From positions 1,054,001 to 1,118,000 of the forward strand of contig NC_089192.1 of NCBI RefSeq assembly GCF_947507565.1: DNA of 64,000 nucleotides, given 5' to 3'. The stretch comes from Oscarella lobularis (Eukaryota > Porifera > Homoscleromorpha > Homosclerophorida > Oscarellidae). Of this stretch, positions 21,401-34,319 are shown piece after piece (within the stretch, counting starts at the first letter, position 1; the number at the start of each line of letters is the position of its first letter). Made by a program: the position numbers and the translations under genes. Under the pieces are notes generated by a model that was given only the letters and a program-made list of their open reading frames with translations, was not told the DNA's origin and ran no database searches.

Positions 21401-24400
21401 ATCGTCAGCCATGTCAGCCCAAGGAGTCGACGTCGATTCTTCTTTCTTCGTTGCGCCCGAGTCCTTTGCAAAGATACAGCACGCGTTGACTCGTCGTTCG
21501 TGGCCGTGCAACGTCGTGATTTCGATGCCCTTGCGACTCCAGAGTTTCACCGACCCATCGACACTCGACGAAACAATACAACCAGCCTAAAAAGACACGA
21601 TATCTCCTAAGCAAAAAGATCTCGCGTTTGTTTTCAAACCGTTATGGCTACGTTCGTCACAGAGCCGAGGTGACCTTTCATCTGAACGTTGGATTGGAAA
21701 GTTTCCAGGTTCCACAGTTTGACTGTGAAGTCGTTGGACGCCGTCACAATGAAGTCGTCTTTCTCGGATAGTGCCAGGGAATTGATCCAATCTTTGTGCG
21801 CGTCAGAGAGCGATTTGATCTGAGAGCCCGTTCGGGTGTCCCAAATGATGATCGTCTAAAGGCAAGTACTTCTCGGTCCAGAGCAACTAAGTTCGTTTAT
21901 ATATATATATAGTACCTTATCTCGGCTAGCTGATATTACTCGCTTCTCATCTGAAGTCAAGCATACTCCGGTAACGGGAGCGGAATGGCCAGCCAATGAA
22001 CGAACTGGACTCAAAAAACTGCCAAAAGAAATTAATTAGATAATAATAAATACGTCATATAAATGAATCCCGCCCAGCTGGGTACACTCACGTTCCGGAA
22101 GACGGTTGCTTCTTGGCAGGCTTCTTTTTCACGTCGTACAGACAAACGGTGAAATCCTCGGAGCCCGAACTTATGAGCTTGTTACGCCAATCCACGCACC
22201 ACACTCCCTTCTCGTGGCCAACGAGAGTCTTCTCAGCCTTCTTAGACGACGATGAAATGATCTAGAAGAGACTCTCTCGTGACAATGCATATGAAAAAAT
22301 GCTAGAGTCAAAACCTTGAGCGTTCCATCGTCCGAACCAGATACGAACCGCTCTCCAAATCCGCTTTTTTCCCATGCCAGACAGCAAACTGCAGCAGTGT
22401 GAGCTCCTGGGTACATCGTAGTAAGAGGAAAGCCTGCTCTTTATTAAGCATACCATCAATTTCGTCTAGTTCAACACCGGATAATGCATCATAAATTCGA
22501 ATTAGCTTCTCGTGATATCCGGCTGCCAGTAGACGCGACGAAGGATCGACCGCCAAGCACAAAACGCCGCCCACGTCTTCAACAGCATGGGCAGTGTACG
22601 TTGGCTTGCCAAGATAGCCAGACCAAACCTAGAATACAACAGAAGTTTTATTAGACGTCACACGCACTACACTGAGAAATTAGTGTACCTTGATAAGCTG
22701 ATCGTCACTTCCCGTTACGAGATGACCGGACTTGGTGAAACAAATCGCATTGACAGGTAACGCGTGACCGGTCACGCAGCCAACCTAAAGACACATCCAA
22801 GTCCACTATATATAAGCACGAGTCTCTCACCTGAATTCCGGCCATGGAATGCCAGATCTTTATCTGCCCGTCGAGAGAAGCCGAAGCGATGTGCACTCCG
22901 CTAGGAGAATACGCCACTGCTCGCACCGAACAAGAGTGCCCTCGAAGAGTCTTAATTAAAAAAATACAATATTCAATTTTTTTATTTAAATCTCAAACTT
23001 AGTGAACCTTGATTCGTTTCCGGTTGAACGTGTCGTATATTCTCATTCTCGAATCCCAGCTTCCCGTGACGATGAACTGGCCTTCGGGATGGAAGTCGAC
23101 GCAGTTGATCGGTTTCTCGCCGCTTTTCAGCTCGGCAACGACGCTTCCGTCTTTGCCGCTCCATATAACGATGCGCGCGTCCCATCCAACGGAAACGATG
23201 ACGCTGCCCGACGGATCCGACGCGCACGCGCCAACTTGGCGCTTGTGACCCATAGCAGTCGAAATTCTATAAAGAAGCAAAAAAAACGTTTGACAACCGT
23301 CTCTACTCTTTGGAGTTAAAAATTATTGAGACTGCCTCTTTTTTAAGTGCGACTTACCTGTGACCCCCTTGAACATCCCAAAGGGAAAAGGCACCGTCCA
23401 GGGATGCGCTGCACAGTCGAGACGCACCCGCAAAGCAACAGCTAACAACTGCGTGAGCGTGTCCGACAAATGATTTCACTTCCTAATATATTTCGAACAA
23501 TTGAATAGGACAATGCTCTAATAGGAGCTAGTGCTTACTTTTCCTGTAGCTAGCTCGTAAAGTTTCACTGTGCAATCCTGAGAGCCGCACGCAATGAAAC
23601 GACCGTCGGACGAAATTGCCACGCACAGTACAAGCTAGTGATAAACAGACGATTGAATTTATCAAAATGTCTCCTTATATCTCTTACCTTTGAATTTCCG
23701 CTGATAGTCATTTGGCATGGATGACTCTTATCTGGCTTATTCACCCAGAGAAGAAGCGACGAGTCTTCGCCGCGCTGTCGCTGACTCACTATTTCATGCG
23801 CTGCTTTAGACACAACTGACGTCGCAGGCTCGTTGATTGCCTGCTGCATCACCAGAGTTGAGTAGCTAAGAAATAACAGATGAATTTCAAAAACGCCAAA
23901 CAAATAATTGAATTAATTAATCAAAAAATTGCAATTCTCACCTTGACATGATGTGAATCTGCTGAGAGACGAACGAACGATATTCCTGCAAAGTAGAACT
24001 TTGGAGAAATTTCTGCCTTTCTTTTTCCATCAGCGGAGGAAAATCGTGCTTTCCTAAACGACACGTTCTGCTCGCGATCTCGTTCGCCGTGCGACTACTG
24101 TACCCCTACCGCCGGCTTGGAGGTCTTCCACGACCTGGAGTCCCAATCCAAGTTGACATTTGACTTGAATGTATCGCAAGTTGCAGACGACTTTTCCCAA
24201 GTCTTCCCACGCGCCAGCGCAAGTCTACAGCAGTCGAGACGTCTATTAGAAGGGGATTTCGCGATAAACGCAAGCAGGAGACCAACTAAATTTAGGTGGG
24301 GGCCCCAAAAGTAAGAAAAGAGGCGCCCATTACCAAATGATAAGCTAGTTCACTACAGGCACGCTTGTTGAGACCGGAAAACGTCCCATCACGAGCGGGA

Positions 24401-27400
24401 TCCGCCTCGTTGTAGAAATAAGCTAAAGGAAAGGAAATTACGATTGCACAATGACATTTGAAGAAAATTTATATAAGTATATGGTACCAGCAATTAGACG
24501 ATGGAGTTTCGTTTCTTCGTCTTTTGGTGACGATTTCAGATACTGTTTTTTGATAGCGTTGATGACGTCAGAATGACACAAAAGCATCACTCCATCCCTA
24601 AAAAATAATCAAATCGTAGCTGCTAAGTTGTCTTTGAAGCCCCGCTGTACCTGGATCCAGCTGTAGACTGCAGGAAACATTGAAGACTTCGGATGAGTCG
24701 AATAAAATTTGCCTGACTGACTGGACTCTTCCGCGATAAATCGCCAAGAACGCTAGAAAAGTGCGGATCAAGAGGACTCAGCTTGGAATCGACGTTGCAA
24801 GAACGTAGGCTAAGAAGACTAAGCAGCTCCACTTCAGAAAGACCTGAAAACGTACAGAAACGGTTATGTATGTTCGAGGCAGTTTTTTCAGTTTCACCGT
24901 TTCGAGAGCAAAGGAGCAGGTGCAGAGCCATGGAAACCAAATCTCGTCCGTGATCCACTTCCAATCGATTGAGAACGTCTTGCAACAAACCGCCCAACGA
25001 AGAAGGCATCTGCCTCAACTTTTCAGAAACCTAAGCATATAAACATAGATAAGGATGGACCCTTCCACTTGCCTATACTATGATCACCTTTTCGTAGACC
25101 CCGAAGACGCGCAACTCTTCGCAGGCCAAGGCAAGGTATAGAGGAATATTGGCATCTTTCTTACTCAGCAAGATTTTCAACTGCAACGAGTCAAAAATTA
25201 TTTTAATTTAAATTACCGTCGCCAAATTAATTCTCGCCTGATTATTAAATGCCGATTCGTTGAGAGTCTTTCGATGACGACCGAGCGAATCGCGGACCAT
25301 GTCGGCTTTGTCGAACATGTCTAGTCCACTGAGAGAAATCACGTTATTCTCCTGGTGTCGACGTTGCAAAGAGGCGTAGCACGGGTCACTATCTAGAACA
25401 CTCACAACGAAGAGAACACGCTAGGAAAAGATAAACAAGTAGATAAAAATAATTTTTTGAACTATAGCCTTCTTACGTTTGGTAATGGGTCAGGCAGCCA
25501 CTCCATAGTTTTGGCCGAGTGTATCTCGTCCAACTGATCCAAACCGTCGACAAAGACAATAATTTTGTTTGACACGCCCACGTTGAGAGCAGCCTTTGCG
25601 AGCATTTCGGGTAGTGCCATCGCAAGTTCGTTATATTCCTCAGCGACGGGATCGTCGACGTCGAAGCGCGTTTTCAATTCGTAGCAGATGCGACGAAGAG
25701 CTTTGGAAATGTTCGTCGAGCCGGGCGACACGCCGACAAAGTGAGCAAGGAGAAGAGAGAAAGAAGAACACGAGGCAGAAGAGCCATAGGAATGCATAAT
25801 AGCAGACTATAAGAAAAAATATATATATATATATATTATTTCTCACTGCGTCTGCCATGTGATAAGCTTACCATTAGCGATGTCTTTCCCATACCCGGTT
25901 TTCCTGCTATCACAATCACGCCGGAGCTCATCTTTTCAATGGCCGCTTCGGCCTGCTTCAGAACGTTTTTCCGGCCCGTGAATATTTCGTTTGCGTGCTC
26001 GGCGAACGCTCTGTGACGTCGAGACTCCTCGTCCATTTCGTCTTCGCCAATTTCCTGCACGGAAACAATGCAGACATCAGACGCTAAACGACGTTAATAG
26101 AACGTAATACCTCATCAGGAAATTCCTTCAGCAGTGCATTCCAAAGATTGTTCAGCACGCGACCGCCGAACTCTTCGAGCGACCGAACCATCGGCTTTCC
26201 GTCCAAAACGCCGCCCCATTCACACGGATAGCTGCAATGAATTTTATGACGCGAGCACTTTTCGATAAGACAAACGTCCTCACTTTTCAAACACTTCGAG
26301 TCCACTAGTCTGAATTCTCGCCTTCAAATCCGCCATCCTGGCTGCAGACTCGCTGCTTTCTGCTTCGAACGACTTCCTAGCATCTTCAGGAACAGCACTA
26401 AGATCAACAGTGAGAGACACCTCTCTCTCCCTTGGGTACGAACACACCTTAAAAACGATTGATCTCGAAAGTAGAAAAAAGCTCTCGTCTGGCAATCGAG
26501 TGGATTGGCCAGAGCCGCGTGATGAATCTCCAATTCCGTAATCGATCTCCCCGACGCGTAATCGCGCACCCAATCGAATTCCGGCTCGTCCGGCACGTCG
26601 TAGCGATCCGGAATCCAGCCGTAACGTTCGCCGAGAATTCCGACGAAAAAATCGCAATGGTCCACCTCGCTGAGACAAATTTCGACACCCCTGGGGAGCG
26701 AAAATAATAATAATATTAATTGACAAAAATCAACTATAATTTAAATTTACTTTCTGCTATTCATTTCGTTCTCCGTCACGCCCCATCGAAGATCGACTTC
26801 GTAAACGTTGATGAAGTGCCGTTTCGCGCGCTCGCGCAGCTCGGGAAAGACGTAGCGCGTGAGAAGGTCCCTTTCGCCGTGCATGTCCTTGAAAGTCGAG
26901 CTGATGAACACGCGAGCCGTACGCCACCTGAAAGACCAAAATAAATAAATAAATAATAAGAGATTCTTCTTTTATAGTCGTGCCTTGGTTTGAGACTTTG
27001 ATGGGTGTTCTCGTCGCCTTCGAAAGGAGGCTTCACCACTGGAAGTCGTCGACCGAGTGCGGGTTGTTTGACGTCGGTGAGACGGTGAGCCTTGTCGATG
27101 TTTTCGACGTGCGCCAATTGGCCGCCGCCACCTCTTTCAGCAATGAACCTGGGAGAGGTTTCAATAAGTATACGTACACGTTGTGAATGCATGAGACTTA
27201 CCTCAGAATTTGGTCACTGTAGCCGGCAATGAAGACGTCGTTTTCGTGACGAGAGGACGTCGTGGAAATACTAGATAAGATAACACACGTTTGTCTATTG
27301 ATCGACTGCTGAACTGGCCAGTTTATTGACCTGCATTTGGTTCCACTCAGATCCACGTTTACGAACAGCAAATTCGAATTGACCGTGCGTCGATACTTTT

Positions 27401-30400
27401 CCAGAAAATTAGCGACGAAATCGGCAGAACGCCCGGCGGACGTCGCACCGTCCAAAATCATGAGAGTGTCAATCTGCGAAAACAAATTCTCGTCACACTA
27501 GCGAAGACTTCGAATTGAAAAAAAAAACTCACTGAAGTTTGACTCAGAAGATAATCAGTCAAAATTTTACGAGGCAATTCGCCCACGTCAGAATTCAAAT
27601 TCTAAAAAATAAATAAATAAACAAATCGCCTAATAGGACAAAAGAGGGCATAGCCTCTTAATTGAAAAATATTATTCCCTCTACAGGACGTGGACAAGAC
27701 TGTACTCACTTTGGATTTTATTTCTTCGAGAACGGACTCCATATTCTGCAGTATAGTGCCGTCCTTGAGAACGACCGACATGTGCTGGCCGTCCGCACCG
27801 AACGCTCGAAATTCGCATTCTTCGCACGAAAACTTGCACATCAAGCCAAGCAACAGACTCACTTCCAAAACCTAGAAAAAATCAATTATTAATTTTAATT
27901 AATTAAATCGCGTTCTTCTCGTACCGTTCTTGGCTTTCCCAATCCTCTAGCCGACGTGCACGGACGTTCCATTTTCGATCCAACATTGCACAAGAGTAGA
28001 GTTCGGCCTGATATTGGCTTCACGTTGTGCAGCGTGGCAATTTTTACAGACGTATCCAAAGCGCGTCGATATCGTTCGATAATCGACAAATCGATTCGTT
28101 CAGCTCTGAGAAGAAACTAGATACACGAAAGGCCAAAAAAACGAGGACGCCATCATTACTTTTCTGCCAATTTCTTTGCTCTCCTTTTGGCTGCTATTTC
28201 TGCCATTGCATTTTTTTCGTTCGTTTTTCCTCTTGCTCTCGGTTTCGAAGTAGGAACAGCAACTGAGAAACAGTATGGATTTCAAATTCATCTGTAAAGG
28301 TTATGCCTAGTGTACCGACCTCCTTCGATTGCCAACTTCTCGAGTTGACCCAGTACTTCGAACGCGGAAAAGAAGCGGAAGGGAAACTGGCGACTATTCA
28401 CCACAGCACGCTATAAAAATGAAAAGAATCAGAAGAGCAATATAACAAAGACTATCAATTATACTTCATCAGCAAGTTTCTTCAGTATTATGCTGTGATG
28501 CTTTGATGATATTCCCGCGAGAATGAGATTGCGCAGATTGCGCAGCATGGCCATAAAGGGCAGCTTGCGATGATCGATCAGATCCTGCCACGTTGACGCG
28601 TGATTTCCCTTCAACGAGACTTGAGTCTCCCACGTTTCAGGCATGGCCAACTTCATGCGTTTACCGGCTAATTCCTATAAACGAGAAAAAGAAATGAATA
28701 CATAGTACGAACAGGGTTCTGCCGAGAATTTGTTAAGTGTGGGAAGAGGGTCTGGAGACATAGACGTGTATACTATATACTGTATGCTGTAAGCAATACC
28801 CCAAGAAAAGAGGCGTAGTTGCCTATTAAAAATCAATAGAAAAGGCTTCTTTGCTTATGAAATCTGAAAGGCTTGCGTATAAGACGTCTATATTCGTGGA
28901 TTGGGCGAAGGGGCCCCTTTTGGGGGTAAAAGCGTAGAGACACGTCTTTTGACCGCCACGAGCTCAAAAACGCGACTTTCTGCGTAAGAAAACTTAAAAA
29001 AATTGAAAAAAAAAACATCGACACTTGACACAAACCCCGCGGAAGACGGTGCTATGGAGGTTTATCCGGTGACAGAGGTGACAACGTTTTACAGTAGTAG
29101 TATGGGAGGGAGAGAGGGTCGGGGTCGGGCAGAACCCTGTACAAAAAGCCAAAAAAAATTTCTCACCGAATTCCACGTTCCGGGTAGTTTGGACAGGTAA
29201 AAGGAGTCGAGATTGGCGGGATACTTCTTTCCGATGAGCGACATGACGTGGTCCACCGGCGCGGTAATGTGAAGCTTTCGGATGAGCTGTTTCAGCGTGA
29301 ACGTAAGTCGAGCGAGCTCCTCCTCGTCCTCCTTGTCGTCGTCGTCGTCGTCGCTCGTTTCCACGTCAGAAGCAGAGGACTGAACAAAAAAACAACAACA
29401 GTATTAGAGATTGTCTAATAAAAATGACCACGTACTACAGTGCCTCCCAGATTACTATATTTCTGTTCGTCACTTTCTTCGGCATATGTTTTACCTCTTC
29501 CTCTTCTTCCTTGCCTTTCTTCTTCTTTTTCTTCGTCGCGGGGCCCTTCTTTTTCTTCGTCTTGTTGTATTTCGCTACAGTCAAATGAAGGAAAGAGTCT
29601 ATGACGTAGTCAGAACGGAGTGTCCTCACCGAGTTGATAGGAATCGAACTGAGGAAACTTGGCGACCATTGCTTTACGCAAAGCAACTGGAAGCGACCCA
29701 GAAATCAAAGATTTGTCCTGAAAAGCCTACAAGTACACAGCCAATGTATTTCTATAAATCAATAAGATATTGGGATATAACCTGATACATTTCTGCTACG
29801 TCTATCCAATCAGAAGGAAGCCGGATACTTGCAGAGAAATACTTCTTGATGTAAGGCCGACACGTGTGACAGTTGGCGGCTACGGCCAAAAGAAAATTGG
29901 CCACACTTCGAATGTTCAACTCACAGCGAGCATAGAGCGCAACCTCAACAAAAAAATTAAAAAATGAATTATCTCCGAGGATGTTATTTAATTAAAAGGT
30001 ACTTTGAGAATGAATTCAGGATCGAGAAGAGATATCTGTCTGCACGTCTCGAGTATCACAGAAAGCGTCGGGTCAGACGGATTGCGAAAGTTGGGCAACT
30101 GCAGCAAGGAGGTAGCAACGCAATTCAGAAGAAGAGTCTAAAGAAAAATACACTAGCTATTCTGATGTGAAGCCTATGTACATATATCTTCTACGAGTAC
30201 CTTATTAGCAGCAAGGGCAACAGAACGCTGCTTTCCTCGTCTCTCTTCCTCCGTCGGAAAATTCATAGAGGCGAGTGCGGACTTCACAATGTCGAGTGGG
30301 CTCTCGTCGACGCTTCCTAAGTCGTATTCGGGCAGACAGAATCCGTCTGTGCTCTCGAGTTCAATTGGTCTCGCTACTGGTGCCGTCTCGGAGGCCTGCG

Positions 30401-30988
30401 CGTTGCGCTTCTTCGGTTCGACTAGTTTTCTCCTGATGCTGCTGGTCTCCAAGGAGCTGAAGCCGAGTTTCTGCTTGAGGAGAAGATTCGTTGCGCGTTT
30501 CTGTTCGTGTGACTGAACAGATGAGATGAGCCTCGGGCCCGACGATTTCAGAGGTCGGCTAGATAGTGTCGGTGCTCCCGACGTTAGAGGTCGGCTTGAC
30601 GAGCTGATATTTCCCGACAGTTGCAACGAGGACTGCGTGAGAAGTGGTTTCCCCAAAGGAGGCCCCGTTAGCGAAGTCGAGCTCGGGAGGCGCGATTTCA
30701 AAGTGAACGAAGGCAGAAGTGGTTTAGAATTGCTCTCTCCGGAACGAAGACCCGTTTGAGAGAGAAGGGGTGCAGTTCTTAGAAGAGAGCTTCCAGCAAG
30801 AAGCTTCGGTTTTTCTATTAGTTATTAGATACGTCCATCACAAAACGTTCCCCAGGTTTTCTACTCCTGTTACCCTTTTCCGTAGAGAGGAGGCGTGCTG
30901 GGGGTGGTTTTGCCATCGCCGTCGAAGACTGGCCTGACAAGAGCTTATTTTCGAGACCTATCGAACGCTCTTTGCATTGGGAAGCCAT
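18432..30988 (-). CDS. TEP1: Telomerase protein component 1 homologue (TROVE-DUF4062-NACHT-WD)
   Basis: TEP1 is the vault- and telomerase-associated RNA-binding protein. ATG at 30988-30986 gives [16 protein letters not shown] Ser/Leu-rich N-terminal part (30700-30230) precedes the TROVE region, recognised by [40 protein letters not shown] (28650-28510) and [18 protein letters not shown] (28085-28030). A DUF4062 domain follows with [17 protein letters not shown] and [12 protein letters not shown] (26920-26760). The NACHT P-loop is [12 protein letters not shown] (about 25890) and Walker B is [12 protein letters not shown] (about 25560). More than a dozen WD blades occupy 23.9-18.6 kb, e.g. [12 protein letters not shown]. 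It ends [10 protein letters not shown] with TGA at 18434-18432, aligning with the end of the vertebrate protein. Roughly 45 introns are short; 19346-20616 is the exception. Exon 1 belongs to a repeated module and may be a recent acquisition. Confidence 0.93.
19346..20616. other. Oversized TEP1 intron carrying repeats
   Basis: Bounded by an exon encoding [12 protein letters not shown] (below 19346) and one encoding [15 protein letters not shown] (20617-20750). It is 1271 bp where neighbours are about 50 bp. Besides the 114-bp array it contains GACCAACCAGTGTCTGCAAC (about 19478) and its inverted partner about 70 bp later, a second related GGTTGGTC motif at about 20509, repeats of GGCAGCGTCCGACTGCTAA (about 19685 and 20392), and the inverted pair GTGCATAATAATGGCGTGG / CCACGCTATTATTATGCAC around 20376-20458. 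This looks like insertion and fold-back remodelling of a mobile sequence. Confidence 0.65.
19866..20390. repeat. Minisatellite, 114-bp period, about 4.5-5 units
   Basis: The anchor GCGCGCGAGCGG recurs at 19866, 19980, 20094, 20208 and 20322, exactly 114 bp apart, with few substitutions. A degenerate partial unit precedes it at about 19740-19865. Because 114 is a multiple of 3, minus-strand frames stay open across units and give 38-residue periodic ORFs, which are not evidence of coding. Each unit also holds GGGGTAAGTG, a consensus splice donor on the strand opposite TEP1. Confidence 0.95.
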
Positions 30989-31080
30989 TGATCAACTTGC
31001 AGCGTTAGCTGCAGAAGCAACGAGCTGCTAAAACAGAGCACAAGAGCACGACAGGAGACAGTGACGCACGCTAGACAAAT
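30830..31080 (-). repeat. TEP1 exon-1 module, copy within TEP1
   Basis: The sequence from AACGTTCCCC through GAACGCTCTTTGC, the ATG region and GCAGCGTTAGCTGCAGAA recurs, with divergence, at about 34735-34900, 37830-38000 and 41810-42010, in the same orientation. Here it supplies the TEP1 start codon. Confidence 0.75.
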
Positions 31081-31553
31081 CGAGCACAGAACACCAAACG
31101 GAAACAGTCAAACAAACAACAAACTGCAGACATGACATCAGCACGTCACCAATGTGGTTCGCTTTTGAGTTTAGCCTGACTTCGATTTATCAACGACCGC
31201 CACACGCAGTTGCAGAAGATGCAGTCGACTGTAGCTGTAGAATACCTAAGCCAGAGCTATAAATAAATATTTCAATATTCATTTTAGCTCTGTCCTAAGC
31301 TACTAGTAGCTAACGGTCTCCTCCTTTTAGGAGCAATGCCAAATGATGTTTTTATAAAGCTAGCTCCTCCCCCTTGAACTCGATTCTGCCATTCACGAGA
31401 TTCTGGAAAAGCTCTTCCTAATCTATCTGTAATTCATTCATAGGCAAACAACACAAAAACAAACAGATCAGAAACATCGACGTCACGCAAGGACATAGAC
31501 AAACTCTAAACGAAAAGGTACAGAAAGTCGCCAAGACCGAAAACCGTTCTTCA
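31081..31553. other. Intergenic between TEP1 start and the CCP/TSP1 gene 3' end
   Basis: No ORF or exon is recognised. It should hold the TEP1 promoter. AT-rich stretches occur near 31260-31290; no distinctive box was found. Confidence 0.4.
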
Positions 31554-32386
31554 TTACTGGTTATCAATCGTTCCTAAAAGCAAAAGTAAATACAAATAAA
31601 TATACTAAGAAATGACATTACCGCAATGAAATGAAAAAAGATAGTGTTTCTTTGACATGTATTTGATTGAATTGACGCACACCTTGCTTTTTCCACTAGC
31701 AGTGAATTCAATTTGAAACTCGTTGCATTTTCTTTGCTTTCGCAGCTTCAGACAAATTGTACCTCTTTTGGGATCGTTATTCTTAAAGTTTTTTTTAAAA
31801 TTCTTCCTTTTGTTCTTGCCAAGTTTAATCACAGAACTCTTTCTGTTCTTATTTCCCCAAAAGCACACGACCTTAACGACCAAGTTGTGAGCGCCTCCGC
31901 CCAAATCGTATCCAAATGACAAATATCGTCTAAATTGTTTTTTGAGCCTCTTGGGTGAATTTGCGATGGCAAAGCGCCTTCCTTCCCTAAAATGTGCACA
32001 AAAACGCTTCCTCGCTGTAAATAATAAACCAGTAACTGAAGAAAAAGATATATTAACGGATTACCCAAGTGGTATTGAACGGATCGCCGATTCCTTCCTT
32101 TCTGGGCAGAGCTGTCGGCATCAGAAACGGACACTCCCGTGTCGGCAAGACACGGAATGCAGACGTCAACCGAGCACGCGTCGCTTTCTACCGACTTTTT
32201 CTGCTGCAAGGGCGCTATCGATATTCCTTCGTCGTCGTCGTCATCATCGACAACGAGATCGACTGCAAACGAAGCAACGCCGCACGGATTGCTCGTAAAA
32301 CCGCAATCGCCGCTCGAGATCGAATCGTCGCAATCGACTTCGTCGTCGTCGCTGTAGTCATAGTCGTAGTTGTAATCATCGTCGAG

Positions 32387-32420
<34 letters not shown>

Positions 32421-34061
32421 TCGTCGTCGAAATCGCGCTTGACTCGAACCGATTGCTCGGCGTTGACTCCTGCTAAATATTCAACAAAAGTAATTGATAA
32501 ATGAATAAAATCTGATTAATTAATTAATTACCTGAACAATTGGATGCCTCATTGACGGACATGGAACTGATTTCCAGTACGTCATTAGAGTCGGGTGAAA
32601 CGAAACGCACTAACGTCCGTAGAACGGCGGCGGAAGGTAACAGCGACTCGTTGAAGCACGATTTGACTTCGAGACAGACGAACTTCAAATCGACGCGTCC
32701 GTCTCCTATGAGCGTGGCGTTGCCGCGAGCAATGATAGCCGAGTCGTTTCGTATAGTCGAGTCGATGTCTGATTCGAGCATTTCCGTTTCGATGTCTACA
32801 GTTTCTACTGTCGGAGACATTCGATAGTTGAATGAAAGAACGGTCGAGCATATGGGAGCGAAGAAGGTCTGAGATCGAACGTAGCTATCCTGTCGGAGAA
32901 CAATCGACGGGTCGCTTCCGAGAAGACCAGCAAAGGCGGGAAAAGGTGGAACCTCGACAGTGTCCTCGACCAAATCTTCGACGTAGATACAGCTCAATAC
33001 ATATTATATTACCTGTGTGCGTGTGAGGAGACTTACCGCATTGGGGCTCATCGCCGATCCACTCCCCGTTCTCGCAAAGAAGAGTCTGCGATCCTTGGAG
33101 GACGAATCCGAGGTCGCATTCAAATTGAGCGGTGAGACCGCCGTCGCTCAGTGTCACTGTACCGTTTTGAGGGTTCGTTAATGAGCTGCAGGCTAAATAT
33201 TTTAGTTGTTATAAGGAAGTCGACAGAGCAAAGTCCGTTCGTGCTTACTCTGTACACACAATGCGTTCACGTCGGTGCTATTGAGCAACTGGCAATCCAA
33301 AACAGAATAGGTGGAGTCGGCTAGGATGTAGCCGTCGCCACACGAGACATTGAGAAATCGTTTGTCATCGAGGAGCGTGAGAGTGAGCGGACCAAAAGCA
33401 AGGGTGCCGCTAATGGGGCATTCTGAGAAAACATGCAAGTGGCGTTGCTATCCGACCGACGCCCCTAGCTACCGGTAGTTCCGCACCTGGTGGACACGAA
33501 TCCGTATTGCACTCTCGACTTTCCGTGTCGCTTCCATCGCAATACTTGCCGCCACGATCGGGCTTGGGATTGTCGCACTGGCGTTGGCGCGTCGTTCGGC
33601 CGCCGCCGCACGATTTCGTGCACGGACTAAAGTCCCCCCACTTACTCCATTCTCCGTCTAAGGCGATCAAAGCCGCTGTACAACTTAGACGTCTTACCCT
33701 CTATAGAATACCTTTTCTACATTCCGGGATGGATCCTATCCATTCGCCACAGGCGCACGAACGCTCTTTTCGGCCCACTAGCGTGTAGGTGGGATTGCAC
33801 GCGTATTCGACTTTGCTTACGCCGACAATCTTCAAACTGCCGTTCCCAGGTTTTTCGGGTTTCGGGCACGTGGATGCTGCAGGCGATAGTCAGTGCATGA
33901 AACGCGACACCATATCGAAAGAGAAAACATTTACGGTCAGACAGCGAGCCGAAGTGTTTCTTCCACCACTTTGACGATACGTCGAATTGAGATTGAGATG
34001 AGACCGAATTGACGAGTAGGAGTGCAGCAACTTGAAGAAGGAACGCAACAAGCTGGGTCAT
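31554..34061 (-). CDS. Secreted CCP/TSP1 protein with furin-flanked poly-Asp segment and basic Cys-rich C-terminus
   Basis: ATG at 34061 gives a signal peptide, MTQLVAFLLQVAALLLV..; an upstream in-frame ATG at 34118 is possible. Domains in order: CCP/sushi (about 33880-33720), thrombospondin type 1 with WSKWGDFSPCTKSCGGGRTT (33660-33490), CCP-like CPISGTLAFGPL (33420-33250), and CCP with FECDLGFVLQG..CENGEW (33190-33050). A region without recognisable family (33000-32530) follows. An exon then encodes RVKR, 14 consecutive Asp, more acidic Asp/Tyr sequence, and RNRR. A Lys/Arg-rich C-terminal domain with six Cys (about 32000-31600) ends HCGTIDNQ if a short last intron (31565-31614) is spliced, or at 31605 if not. 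RVKR and RNRR fit the furin consensus R-X-K/R-R. Function is unknown; a cleaved precursor whose acidic piece masks a cationic product is an inference. Confidence 0.75.
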
Positions 34062-34319
34062 GATGAGGAATGGAAAACGAGCCAAAGCAGATATGCCCTT
34101 TAACCACAATTCGCCCATGCAAAAACGACTTCCTTCGCTATGTCAACAATTAGGACCCTGAGGTGCATTTTTTCACACAACACATTACCTGCACGCGTCC
34201 TCGCTATCAACGACTTCTATATACATGTACATACAGCATACAGTATCTACATCGGGGGTTTCTCTCGCCGATTCTTATGTACCTTCTTTGAAGATGCTAG
34301 AAGAGGTCTTTGCTCAAAC

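Noticed and set aside
32215-32476. Thr-rich and Val-rich long ORFs over the GTC/GAC tract
   Set aside because: They are other-frame readings of the poly-Asp codons; splice phase and furin-type sites support the Asp frame.
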